From Unio delphinus (lineage: Eukaryota > Mollusca > Bivalvia > Unionida > Unionidae): DNA of 64,000 nt. Positions 50,470 to 61,928 of this stretch are shown in pieces. The notes under the pieces are model-generated. The model was not told the origin of the DNA and did not search any database. It was given only the letters and a program-made list of their open reading frames with translations. The first letter of the stretch is position 1; the number at the start of each line of letters is the position of its first letter. Both the position numbers and the translations under genes were made by a program. Where the stretch lies: NCBI GenBank assembly GCA_029339505.1, contig JAQISU010000022.1, forward strand, positions 18,233,001 through 18,297,000. Direction: 5' to 3'.

Positions 50470-51200
50470 AAACTTGACAGAGAGACAGCAAGAATGATAG
50501 ACACACAAAGACACAGTCAGTAATGGTGAAGCCTGAGAGCCTGACAGGCAGATAGTGAGACAAATTAAAACACAGATTTGGAGTTCGAGACCTAGACAGA
50601 CAAGCACATGAAGACAGAAGTGGAATCTGAGACTTAGACGGACAGACAGACACACAAAAACAGAAGTGAAGTCTCAGACCTACACAGACAGGAACACAAG
50701 GACAGAAGTGAAATCTGAGACCTAGACTTACAGGCACACAAAGACAAAGACAGAAGTGGAATCTGAGACCTAGACAGACAGGCACACAATGACAGAAGTG
50801 AAATCTGAGATCCAGACAGACAGACACACAAAGGCAAGAGAAATCTGAGACCTAGACAGACAGACACTCAAAGACAAGTGAAATCTGAGATCTAGACAGA
50901 CAGACAGACAGACACACAAAGACAAGTGTAATCTGTGACCTAGACTTACAGGCACACAAAGACAGAAGTGGAATCTGAGATCTAGATAGACAGGCACACA
51001 AAGACAGGAAAAGAATCTGAGATCTGAGACCTAGACAGATAGGCACACAAAGACAGTCTGAAATGGAGTTGTTATGACCTAGATGTATAAGCACACAAAA
51101 CCAGTCAGAAATGGAGTTCAGAGCCTAAACATACAGACAAAAATACAGACAGTCATACAAACGCACTCACAGAAATAAAGATCTTGACATAAAACTAAAA
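50470..51200. repeat. 42-bp purine-rich minisatellite
   Basis: About fifteen units of 42 bp ('cagaagtgaaatctgagacc' plus 'tagacagacaggcacacaaa'). The + strand is almost all A, G and C with little T. It generates overlapping minus-strand frames with a 14-residue repeat, judged spurious. Confidence 0.95.
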
Positions 51201-51306
51201 AGATAGAAAGACAGACAGACAAAATGAATAATGTTATGTATTATTACATTAGTCTGACTATGTAACTATAATTCATTATTTTCTTTTATTTTGTTTCCTT
51301 TTCCAG

Positions 51307-51360
51307 GGATTTCCAGGTTCAGTAGGTGTCATTGGCCCAGCAGGTCATGAAGGGGAACCT
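51307..51360 (+). CDS. collagen exon 15: major helix, 54 bp
   Basis: Residues 480-497, six triplets (GFPGSVGVIG...) ending GEP before GTAAGT. It is the last of the five successive 54-bp exons. Confidence 0.95.
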
Positions 51361-51872
51361 GTAAGTAATAGAAACACAATATCAGGTCACGAATAATGCA
51401 TATTTACGTATGAACTGTACACACACTGGTCTTTAGGCACATAATGTTTCATTTGATCAGGGTCTATGCTGTATGTTCAGTATTTAAGCAAGCCATGTAA
51501 ACCATTGTTTGCCAAGACATAGTGCCAGTTTGCCAAGATCCAGTTTTGTCATTATCATTAATAATAGTATTTTCAATAATAGGAAGATCATGAATTTGTT
51601 ATTTGCTGAGTTGAGAAATTGCTTTACACGTATTGTTAATATATTGGAAAACAAAATTCATTATAATCAAATGATGTAAAAATAAAGTAACACATTCTAG
51701 TACTTTAGTTGTAGAACAAGTGTGTTTTGTGCACGTGTGTGAGTGTGTGTCTGTCTAGAGTATATATACATATATGCAAAACCAAACATAATGCTTATTA
51801 AGTATTATCATTGTTCTAATTGTTAATCTTATAAATCTTTACATTAATTCACTAAATCTTGTTTATTTTCAG

Positions 51873-51917
51873 GGAGACCAAGGAGAACCTGGACCAGCTG
51901 GACCTCAAGGAGAACTG
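51873..51917 (+). CDS. collagen exon 16: major helix, 45 bp
   Basis: Residues 498-512, five triplets GDQGEPGPAG onward. 45 bp is the second standard size class in fibrillar collagen genes. The donor GTCAGC is the weakest in the gene. Confidence 0.94.
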
Positions 51918-53240
51918 GTCAGCCTCGGTTTTCTTATTTCTATACTTAAATAACTGTTATTGCCAGTATCATTCTTATTTACATACAAAGTTTTTTTCTA
52001 TCCTTAGAAACTCTGATAATAAATGAAATAGTACCTGTTTAACTTATATATTATATCTATGTTTCTAGGCTGCATTAGGTGGCAAAACTAATTGAAACTG
52101 TCAATATTATTGATTAACTGGCAAAATGTTTTTACATGAGAACTATAACAAATTATCATTGTGCCACTGTGGTGCAACCTTGTCCATCCCTGTTACTTAT
52201 AGTGATGTTTTCCTTTTGCAATCTTTTAACAGTGACAACCAATTAAGAACTGATATGCATTGAGAAATAAATGAAAGTAGAAACATTTTGTAGATTTGAC
52301 TAATTGTTAAAGAATGGTTATCTGTTTGAAACTGGCTTAGATGTTAGAACCTGTTTCAGTGACTACTCCTGCTGTCTATGATGTAATCAATCATGCTGAC
52401 TGTTGCACCATCACAACTGTCAGATACTTATTATGATGCTGGTGATATGGATTGCCCTTGGCCTTTTCAGACATTTCTGATTTTATATATTTTGTTTTGA
52501 TTTAGGTAGTATAATAAAATTAATGTAACCTAGTTTGGGAGATTCTGTTCATTGTAACTATTGGGTTAGAGTTGAAGAACTTTCTGCCATTGGTTTTAAT
52601 ATTACAGAATGAAGGTATCAGATTTGCCAAAATGTATGAGTGGGTAGACAGCCAAATTTAGTCTTTTCAGAAATACATTAGCATGTAATATTTCCAACAA
52701 AATAGCTATTGATAAGTATTGGCAAATCTGAAAACATGGTTAATTTTTATCACCTGATTGACAGAAAAATATCACAAAATTGTGATCCATACTCATTTTG
52801 TCTCTTTAATCTCAGCTTACTAGTTTCAGTCTTTTCATGACAAGTAACATGCTAGTAAGTTATAGCAACATGTTAGATATGTAACTAGCAAGCCACCTTA
52901 GAGAGCTGAATGTCAGGTTAACTTGCAAGCCAGCAATTACAAGTACTTTTTGACAGATTTATAATTTATATGAATGAATTATAAATTAATATTATTTAGC
53001 AAAATGGTGGAAAAAGATTGAAGGGGCTAGCACCAAGAATTTATAATATTTGTCTCAGCTGAACCAGTGAAGACAGATACTGTAACTCTGAGCCTGATAT
53101 ATTGTCGTCTCAATGTCAACCCCAACATAAGTTAGAATACTCACACACTTTGTAAAATTTTATTGAAAAATTATGAAAAATGTGATTGTCAGTGGCAGTA
53201 ACATAGAATTAGAAAAGCATTCAAATTTCCACATACAGTA
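51918..53240. other. intron 16, left part
   Basis: AT-rich sequence without recognisable feature. Confidence 0.4.
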
Positions 53241-53249
53241 TTGTGCATT

Positions 53250-53435
53250 TTACAGCAGAATTATTTCCATTCAACCAATTGGAAAGTGAGTTACATTTGA
53301 CATTAAACCAATTGGAAAGTGTATTACATTTGACATTCAGCCAGTTAGAAGGTGTGTTACATTTGACATTCAACCAATTGGAAAGTGTCTTACATTTGAC
53401 ATTCAACCAGTTGGAAAGTGTGTTACATTTGAAGA
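53250..53435. repeat. 33-bp tandem repeat
   Basis: Five units of 'ttacatttgacattcaacca' plus 'attggaaagtgtg', open on both strands because of the period. Confidence 0.94.
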
Positions 53436-53697
53436 TGTCTTAGAATAAAATTTGAAATCAAACCAGCCACAAAAATCAGATCAGTTATGTTTATTTCTGA
53501 TCAGCATATGTGCGGTTAGACTCAACCTATATGTAAGTATTTGTGGTAATATATATATTATGCGTATGTCATAAAAATTGACTGGACTCCTGTTCTTGGA
53601 GTATCATTGATTACTTGAAATGTTGATAAAAGTTTTATCTTGTCACAAGCTGTTTTGCCCAAACATTTCCCAATATTTCTTTCTGTCACAATAAATC

Positions 53698-53825
53698 ATA
53701 TTCATAAGTGAACTGTCCATCATAATAAGTCAAATATTTGTGTTTATAGGTACCAAGAGGAATATTCATGAGTGAACTGTCTTTCATAATAAGTTAAATA
53801 TTTTTGTTTATAGGGACCAAGAGGA
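53698..53825 (+). repeat. 64-bp tandem duplication spanning splice acceptor of exon 17
   Basis: Copy 1 53698-53761, copy 2 53762-53825. Each has 'agtgaactgtc', 'cataataagt', 'aaatattt', 'tgtttatag' and then 'g(t/g)accaagagga'. Copy 2 holds the real acceptor and exon start; copy 1 is a decoy with seven or so differences. Confidence 0.93.
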
Positions 53826-53867
53826 TTTCCAGGACAAAGAGGGACACCAGGACCCCTTGGACCTCCT
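53814..53867 (+). CDS. collagen exon 17: major helix, 54 bp, duplicated acceptor
   Basis: Residues 513-530, six triplets GPRGFPGQRG onward. The true acceptor is TTTATAG at 53813. A 64-bp tandem duplication places a near-identical decoy acceptor and 12 bp of exon-like sequence at 53749. Use of the decoy would add 64 bases, shift the frame and meet TAA at its 16th codon, so the downstream site must be the productive one. Confidence 0.94.
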
Positions 53868-54544
53868 GTAAGTTATAGATCTGTATTAGCTTTAAAACAT
53901 AACAAATCAGTACTGGTGACAGGTCTCATTATGATATCTTAATGAGTGGTGATTTAAATGTTATCACGAGATCCAACTATTCCCATATTTCCCCCCCCCC
54001 CCAGTTTATGAGAAATGCAAGACTTAAGCATAAAGTTTCAAACACTATGGTCCCATTATATCGCAATGAACTATTTCATGTTAGAAAGCAAGACAACACA
54101 ACCAATATTAAGATAGTTTCAGCAAACCACATCTCAGTTCCAAAACAAAATAAAAATCTATTTAAGAAAACTTTTCATCATTGAGGGTCACTATATGGGA
54201 ATAGAGTTCCACAGGAAATTAGAGAAAATACAACTATAAATGCATTTATTCATAATATGATGTGGAGTCTTTTGATTTTACAAATACATTACTACTTAAA
54301 GTATAAATTTTCAATATTTCCACTCTGTTCTCTCACCATTTTTTGTACTGTATATACACAGTGTACCAAGCTGGAGCATGTTCTTACAGCATTTTCTGTT
54401 TTATGTACATATATGATTGTAGCTTAAAGTCAAGATATAGATTATTGTGTGTGCATCTGTGTACATGTACTCTGTAAATATGCAAGAGTACCACAAGAAG
54501 GATTTGTTCCATGCAACCATGTTGTCCTCTTTAAAGAAAGTCAT

Positions 54545-54906
54545 TATTTATTATCATCATTGTTGATGTTATTGTTTTTATTATTGTTATTATTATCATT
54601 ATTACTGTTATTACTATCATTATTACTATTATTATTTTTTGTAATCATTTTTGTTATTATTATCATACTTATTATCATTATAATTATTGTTATTATTATT
54701 ATTATTATTTTTTAAAATTATTGTTATTGTTATTATTATTGTTATTATTAGTATTATTATTTTTATTGTTATTATTATTATTAATATTGTTATTATTATT
54801 ATTTAATTATTGTTATTATTATTGTTATTATTATAATTACTGTTATTATTGATATAATTGTTATTCTTATTGTTGTTGTTATTATTACTATCATTATTTA
54901 TTATCA

Positions 54907-54947
<41 letters not shown>

Positions 54948-54955
54948 CTGATCCA
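54545..54955. repeat. (ATT/GTT)n simple-sequence tract
   Basis: About 400 bp of mixed ATT and GTT trinucleotides with CAT interruptions, ending in a pure (ATT)n run. Pyrimidine/A alternation makes a long leucine-like frame, not a gene. Confidence 0.95.
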
Positions 54956-55009
54956 ATTTAGAGAGGTGTCAGACTCGGTGGAATATAACTGATCTGTTTT
55001 TATTTTAAG

Positions 55010-55054
55010 GGCTTGCCTGGAATGGAAGGAGGCCCTGGACCAAAAGGAAATGTA
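55010..55054 (+). CDS. collagen exon 18: major helix, 45 bp
   Basis: Residues 531-545, five triplets (GLPGMEGGPG...). Acceptor TATTTTAAG is a less common AAG type; donor GTAAGT is strong. A long ATT/GTT simple-sequence tract ends about 60 bp upstream. Confidence 0.94.
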
Positions 55055-56269
55055 GTAAGTATCATTTAAAGTTCTAATTTTTCCCCATACAGAATGCTTT
55101 TTGTTTGTTGTCCGTCAGAAGCATGGTTAATATTTTATGCTGAATGAACTTTAGTAAATATATCTGAAGCTCAGATACACCTTTCTATGTTTTATTGGCA
55201 TTCTAATAAAAGCTGTAATTTTGTCATTTTCCAGATTAAAATTTTTATTTTGTTATTTGAAACAGTTTATGTCATACAGTTTCCAATTTTAAGTAAATAA
55301 ATCATGTGCTGAAACTGTCTTATGAGCAAAGGCCATAAATAAATTGTATTCTGTCCATGCTCCCCACCCATAGCAAAAACAAAACAATGGCTGAAGTTAA
55401 ATGTTTTCTTAGACCCTTTTGATTTGCATACAAGTCAATGTTTCATTAAAATTTCTTGCATCCTGAACTCAGAATCTGACAGTCACCATTATTCTTTGTT
55501 AACATTGATGGAAGAGGCTTGCAAACACTCTTTCTCATATTGTTAGGTCTGTTACTTATTGTAATTACTTGATTAGGTACGGATAGAAGCAAAACTTCCT
55601 TGATGTGGAAAACAATAATTTTTTTTAAATGACAGTAATTTCCAGTATATTATTACAGCTTAGAAAAAGACAGAAATAACTGTGTTCTTTTTAAATTAAT
55701 ATGACATGGTAAGCCTTTGTTTTATACTGTAATTTCATGATTCATTCCCTTTACTATTGATATATGTGACCATACAGAAAACAAAACAGAATTAAGCAAG
55801 TAAAAAGGATCAAGTTGAATTTTTGGTGCATTTTGTTATTAAATACATTTCAAAAATTGTATTATGCCACTAATGCCACTAATTTTACTCCAATTGAACT
55901 AATTAAACATTTAAGTAGTGATTCCTCTTTTTAAAGTATTGCAGTCTGTTGCAGTGCTTTCATATATGATGAGTATTGAACTGGTTGATATTAAAATTGT
56001 CTAAATTTTGTTCTTTCATTGTCACCTTTATTCTGCCTGATTGTCATTTTTTAAAGTATATTTTCACATAAAATAATTTCTTTTGCAGTTTTTATTGACA
56101 ACATATCCAAAATAGACAGTCTTGCTGTTAACATAGACTCAGTATCATATTGCGTCATTTACAAAGCAATACACTTATAGCTATATATGAAGTACATTAT
56201 TCCCAAGGGTTGCAATATCTAAACTTTTGTTTGACAAGGATAAGAAAAAATTGTCCTTCCTTATTTCAG
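55055..56269. other. intron 18
   Basis: No recognisable feature. Confidence 0.4.
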
Positions 56270-56323
56270 GGACCAACTGGTTCTCCAGGCCCAGTTGGGA
56301 CACCTGGAGCTCCTGGGCCAACT
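56270..56323 (+). CDS. collagen exon 19: major helix, 54 bp
   Basis: Residues 546-563, six triplets (GPTGSPGPVG...) rich in Pro and Thr. Acceptor CTTATTTCAG, donor GTAAGT. Confidence 0.95.
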
Positions 56324-57334
56324 GTAAGTATATAGTTTAAATAATGATGATAATGACCATGCTGATCTGTGGGTTTCAGAAATGTGCTAAATTTATATTT
56401 GCATCATCTTAACATAACATAAACAAAAATATGACATTGATGCTTTTTAACCTTGACATGGTTGACAAAATTGATTTCTTTAAGAAACAAATAGTTATGA
56501 CTTATTTATTTCTATTAAAGATGATAATAAATTAAGAAAGCCATTTTACAACTTCTCGTAAAAAATAGTCTAAATAGAACATTGCTTTCTGACTAACCAT
56601 TTTTATCTCAACATTTGGTTGGTAAGCAGCATTGATTCATTTTTTGATGCAAAACTGATTCATTTTAAAAAGAAGATGACTTAAACGATCATGTGTGAGA
56701 TTGAGAAATTATTTCTATTTGCAATATATGGATTATAGTCATTCACATTTTGCATTACAAGGTTTTATTATAATAATGTTTTCATTGACTAAACTAGTTT
56801 ATCATCCCCTCATTTGTATTAAGTCATCTGGCCATAGCGACAGTCGAGATTACAGTATGGCCCTGCAACCATCGACCATAATATGTCAAATGTTTGTCAA
56901 ATATTTTTTTTAAATTGTCTAAAACCAATGGAACAGTTTCAAAAAATTTCAAAAACTAATTCTCAGTGGGTGCTCATGGCATGTCTAGCACATTAAATTA
57001 AAGAAATTATGCAGCATTCCTGATTTTAAAAAAATATTCAGTTTGATCAATTTGTTTACATACATACAGTAACTGTGGAAATCCTTAGGTACCAGTATTA
57101 TCTCTGAAAACATCAAAAGAAGAAAATGACAGTCCTTTCGATGCACATGCTTGTGGTAAGGAAGCTGAAGAGATAAATGATTAAGATGGTTCTGGTAGTG
57201 TTACAATAATGTTAACAATGGTGATGATTATAAACTGTTAAACAAATTTTTAGATTCTTAACCCAATGTTTTCTTGCATCTCATGAAAAACAAAGATTGC
57301 TATTCTTGATATTTTGTTTTAATTTAATGTTTAG
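56324..57334. other. intron 19
   Basis: No recognisable feature. Confidence 0.4.
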
Positions 57335-57433
57335 GGACCCCCTGGTTCTCCAGGACCTCTAGGTCCCACAGGAATCCCAGGTGCCCAAGGAAAACCAGGA
57401 GTGCCAGGTCTGCCAGGACCCATCGGGCCACCG
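57335..57433 (+). CDS. collagen exon 20: major helix, 99 bp
   Basis: Residues 564-596, eleven uninterrupted triplets. 99 bp is the fused 54+45 size class. Its place after a 54-45-54 run corresponds to the first 99-bp exon in vertebrate fibrillar genes, as I recall them. Acceptor ATGTTTAG is short in pyrimidines; donor GTATGT. Confidence 0.96.
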
Positions 57434-57589
57434 GTATGTTAAACAAGGCTCAAGCTATTTATGACACAGCGGTCACTCACACTAAACCACCTAAGTATAA
57501 CAATGTCCCATTATAGTGTGGATATGGTCATAGATTTCATTACATTAGGTGATCTAATATTATGGAGGCAATACTGTACATAAAATAAT

Positions 57590-58245
57590 CTGGCATTATG
57601 AATGGAGTACTGTACATGAAATAGTCTGGCATTGTGAAGGGACTATTGTAAGTGAAATAATCTGGCATTGTGAAGGTAGTACTGTAATTATATAATCTGA
57701 CATTGTAAAGGGAGTACTATACATGAAATAATCAGGCATTGTAAAGAGAGTACTGTACATGGAATAATCTGGCATTGTGAAGGAGTACTGTACATAAAAT
57801 AATTTGGCATTGTGAAGGGAATACTTACTGTACATGAAATAATCTGGCATTGTGAAGGGAGTATTGTACAAGAAATAATCTGGCATTGTGAAGGGATTAC
57901 TGTAATTATATAATCAGGCATTGGGAAGGGAGTACTGTACATGAAATAATCTGGCATTGTGAAGGGAATACTGTACATGAAATAATCTGGCATTATGAAG
58001 GGAATACTGTACATGAAATAATCTGGCATTGTGAAGGGAATACTGTACATGAAATAATTTGGCATTGTGAAGGGAGTACTGTACAAGAAATAATCTGGTA
58101 TTGTGAAGGGAATACTGTACATGAAATAATCTGGCATTGTGAAGGGAATACTATACATGAAATAATCTGGCATTGTGAAGGGAGTACTGTACATGAAATA
58201 ATCTGGCATTGTGAAGTGAGTACTGTATATGTGATCATGTGCTAT
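57590..58245. repeat. 36-bp tandem array, family 1
   Basis: About eighteen units 'atgaaataatctggcattgt' plus 'gaagggagtactgtac'. It yields three overlapping minus-strand frames with a 12-residue repeat (MPDYFMYSTPFT), all considered artefacts of period. Confidence 0.95.
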
Positions 58246-58259
58246 GGACAAAACACTAT

Positions 58260-58680
58260 GTGATAATCTGATATTATGAAGGGAGCACTATACTTGAGAT
58301 AATCTGGTATTATGGAGTGAATACTGTACACAAGATAATCTAGTATTAAGGAGGGAGCACTGTACATGACATAATCTGGTATTATGTAGGGTGTACTGTA
58401 CACAAAATAATCTAGTATTAAGGAGGGAGTACTGCATTTGGGATAATCTGGTTTTATGGAGGGAGTACTGTATGAATGATAATCTAGTATTAAGGAGGCA
58501 GCACTGTACATGAGATAATCTGGTATTATGGAGAAGTGCTGTACACAAGATAATCTAATGTTAAGGAGGGTGTACTGTACATGAAATAATATGGTATTAT
58601 GGAGGGAGTACTGTACACAAAATAATCTAGTGTTAAGGAGGCAGTAGGGAGCACTGAACATGAGACAGTCTGGCATTATG
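58260..58680. repeat. 36-bp array, family 2, with 72-bp dimers
   Basis: A diverged relative of the adjacent array. Units alternate between 'ataatctggtattatggagg' and 'ataatctagtattaaggagg', giving a 72-bp higher-order unit. Confidence 0.9.
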
Positions 58681-59359
58681 GAGAAGACATAAAGTATTGC
58701 TCACATCTCTATGATTGTATCCGTAACATATGTGCTGTATAGGAATGGATCCCTCTCTTATTTCTTTTAACCTTATATCATGCCTAAAATTATTAAATTT
58801 CATTATCATGGAATTTCTCAAAGTTAATCTTTGGAAATGTTGGGAATAGGTAAAGATCTGTTAACAATAAATTTTGAGGTTTGAAACTAAAATGGTGGGT
58901 TAGGTGGATTTTGGTCACTACACAAAACAGAGGTCTGACGGGATAACAAGTCAATCACCTATTGAAATGAGTCAAATAGAATGCTTTCCATTGGCTAATT
59001 GCCAGTGATTATATTGGAGTAAAATTAAGTATATTTAATTCTATGTGTTATTTCAGTTTTTACATTTATTCTGACAAGTCCTTGTTTACAGTATGATATA
59101 TAATAGTGAGAAAGAAAAACTCCATAGGACAAAGATGATTTATATAATAAGCCATAATTTATAAACAGATCTTAAATTAACAAAATTTCATATTGTGAAA
59201 AAGAGCTTTTAATTTAAATTGTATGACCTATAATTTTATTTCAAACAGTCTAGTAGCAATCTGTCATATTCATATATGAGAGTAGATTTTCAGATACATA
59301 TAAGATAGTTGCAAAACAGTGAAGAAATATATGACCTATAATATTTGCCCCATTTATAA

Positions 59360-60060
59360 TATCAGATTATCACCGCTATTTAAATGATATCTGATTATCA
59401 CTGATATTTATAAGATACCTGATTATCACTTATATTTCTATGATATCTGATTATCGCTGATATTTATAAGATATCTGATTATCAATGATATTTCTATGAT
59501 ATCCAATTATCACTGATATTTATAAGATTTCTGATTATCACTCATATTTCTATGATTTCAGATTATCACTGATATTTCTATGATATTGGATTATCACTGA
59601 TATTTATAAGATATCTGATTATCACCGATATTTATATATCTGATTATCACTGATATTTAAAGGATATCTGATTATCACTGATATTTATATCTGATTATCA
59701 CTGATATTTCTATGATTTCAGATTATCACCAATATTTGTATGATATCTGATTATCACTGATATTTCAATGATATCCGATTAACACTGATATTTATAAGAT
59801 ATTTGATTATCACTGATATTTCTATGATTTCAGATTACCACCAATATTTCAATGACATCTGATTATCACTGATATTTATATATCATTACTGATATTTATA
59901 TAATATCAGATTATTACTGATATTTATGTGATATCAGATTATCACTGATATTTCTATTATGTCATATTATAGTTGATATTTATATATCAGATTATCACTG
60001 ATATTTGTATTATATCAGATTTTTACTGATATTTACATGATATCAGATTATCACTGATGT
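59360..60060. repeat. 28-bp tandem array abutting exon 21
   Basis: About twenty-five units near 'gatatctgattatcactgat' plus 'atttataa'. It ends about 20 bp before exon 21. Each unit contains GATATC-type palindromes and CTGAT/ACTGAT motifs resembling branch points. Confidence 0.93.
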
Positions 60061-60080
60061 TTGTGACTCTTTATGTTAAG

Positions 60081-60125
60081 GGATCACCAGGAAACGCAGG
60101 TGGAGCAGGACCTAAGGGAGAATTG
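60081..60125 (+). CDS. collagen exon 21: major helix, 45 bp
   Basis: Residues 597-611, five triplets (GSPGNAGGAG...). The acceptor TTATGTTAAG is weak and lies about 20 bp after a 28-bp tandem array with repeated CTGAT-like branch-point motifs. Donor GTAAGT. Confidence 0.94.
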
Positions 60126-60862
60126 GTAAGTGTTTGAAGAAATCCTTGAGATGAAACCATGGCAACTGACTAAGCTATTTGTTATCTATGAAACCATAGC
60201 AACTACCTACACTTTTTTCCTAATCTTTGAAAATTGTATCGTCCCTATGGCTGAATCATAAAATTGTCCCAGTGAGGCTTTATACTAGATATGTATGATG
60301 CCTCAGAATTGTTGTAAACAATTTCAGGTGGCAGACAAACATAACTTTTCTTCTCCATTAATTAAACCATGTTTTTTGTGCAGAACATTGTTCATACTGC
60401 ACCAGATGTTCAGTTTGCAGTTCTAGGAGTTTGTGAATTTTTGTTGGTGGCCATATTTGCAGATGGTTGTTTATTCACCCAGAATTACCTGAAATGAAAC
60501 TAGTTTGCGTACTGTTTGTTTTTAATGATTTACCGGTAACAAATAATAAAGTGAATAGATGTATATATTTCAATTGATAAATACTTCTTTTGATGTTGCA
60601 ATTTAAGCAATCCCATTGAATGCCAGTGATGAAGTTAAAATGTTATATCATAAAAATGTTACTGTTAGTGACACACGTGGGCCTTAGAAAGAAGTATCAT
60701 TAACAATAAATATCTCATTTTCTTAATGCGTGTTATAGAGAGGCAAAGTGGTTTATTGTTAGAATCAGTCTTTAATTTGTTTTGTAAAATGAAAAATGTT
60801 GACCTCCAAGATGAAATTCATTACAATTTTCTCCTTGATTTTTTCCCCCCCCCACCCTCCAG
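60126..60862. other. intron 21
   Basis: Contains a short imperfect duplication around 'gaaaccat(a/g)gcaact' near 60150-60210; otherwise featureless. Confidence 0.45.
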
Positions 60863-60916
60863 GGAGCAATGGGCCAACCAGGAATCATTGGCTATCCAGG
60901 ACCACGGGGACCAAAG
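60863..60916 (+). CDS. collagen exon 22: major helix, 54 bp
   Basis: Residues 612-629, six triplets (GAMGQPGIIG...). The polypyrimidine tract includes a nine-C run (60845-60853) before CCCTCCAG, so its length may vary between alleles. Donor GTAAGC. Confidence 0.95.
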
Positions 60917-61466
60917 GTAAGCTTGATTTGGAAACTGATATAAAACTATTTATTTTGAAGACATGTAAGAAAACAAATAACATATTTTTCTTTCTTTTTG
61001 GTTGTAATACTAGGTAACAAAGTAAAATTGTTGTCTTTGAGACTGTAGTAGTTTATTTGGAGGTCTTTGTAACAATGAACATCACAAGACTGTTTATTTG
61101 AAAACTACTACAAAACTGAATTATTTGTAAAAATTAAATGCCAAATTTAGCATTGTTCCCATAATTTAAAGTTTAGAGACGTAGTCCTACTTTGTAAGCA
61201 TTAGTCCCTTTCTGTCTTTCTTTAACAATGTCAAGGAGACACATGTGACTTTAAGTGCACATATGTACTCTATGATCACCATGGTGAAACCATAAACAAG
61301 AATTGATGATGCATATTTCATAAATTCTTTGTTCCATGGAATGCCCATTTTAATTTACTTCATATATCAGATAGTACATGTAAACGCCTAAAAAAAAGAT
61401 GAAATAACATATTAGAAAATATAATTAAAAGCACTGAGATTCATCAATTACTTTATATAATTTTAG
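60917..61466. other. intron 22
   Basis: No recognisable feature. Confidence 0.4.
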
Positions 61467-61511
61467 GGTAACAATGGACCACGAGGGGCATTTGGAGATA
61501 AAGGTGAAAAA
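61467..61511 (+). CDS. collagen exon 23: major helix, 45 bp (last in window)
   Basis: Residues 630-644, five triplets (GNNGPRGAFG...). Acceptor TAATTTTAG, donor GTAAGT. Exons 22+23 sum to 99 bp, matching a single 99-bp exon at this place in COL1A1-like genes. No further Gly-X-Y exon is visible up to 64000. Confidence 0.94.
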
Positions 61512-61589
61512 GTAAGTAATATTACCCGATTTGTGTATTATACTGTTAATTTTGTACTTGATACAATATATCGATCAAGCTTCCAGAAA

Positions 61590-61765
61590 TCTTTGTATGC
61601 CAAACATGTCACAACTGGCATGTATCTGCCAGACATGTCATTCTTACACAACAAGCATGTTTATTCCAGACATGTCCAACTTAAACAGCAAGCATGTTTA
61701 TTCCAGACATGTCCAACTTACACAGCAAGCATGTTTATTTCAGACATGTGCAATATACACATCGA
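61590..61765. repeat. 37-bp tandem repeat
   Basis: Four units of 'agcatgtttattccagacat' plus 'gtccaacttacacagca', just after exon 23. Confidence 0.93.
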
Positions 61766-61928
61766 GCCTCTACCTGATTCTCATGGAAGCATTTTTAGAT
61801 GCCTGCAGTATTAACATCAGCCATTTTGAGATGGTTTCAAAGTGCCACCTTAATGGAAAAACCCCTATTAGATATTTCAGTCATTGATATGAATTACCAT
61901 TATGTCAAATTATATGTTGGTTGTTTAA

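Noticed and set aside
50401..51094. Minus-strand frames with Cys/Leu/Ser repeats
   Set aside because: Low-complexity translation of the 42-bp purine-rich array.
53749..53813. Upstream acceptor as the real start of exon 17
   Set aside because: Reading from 53750 leaves the Gly-X-Y pattern after GTA CCA AGA GGA and reaches TAA at codon 16; 53814 keeps frame.
54449..54715. Leucine-rich 88-codon frame
   Set aside because: Translation of the ATT/GTT simple-sequence tract.
57596..58676. Several overlapping minus-strand frames up to 187 codons
   Set aside because: Products of the 36-bp arrays, open in two or three frames at once.
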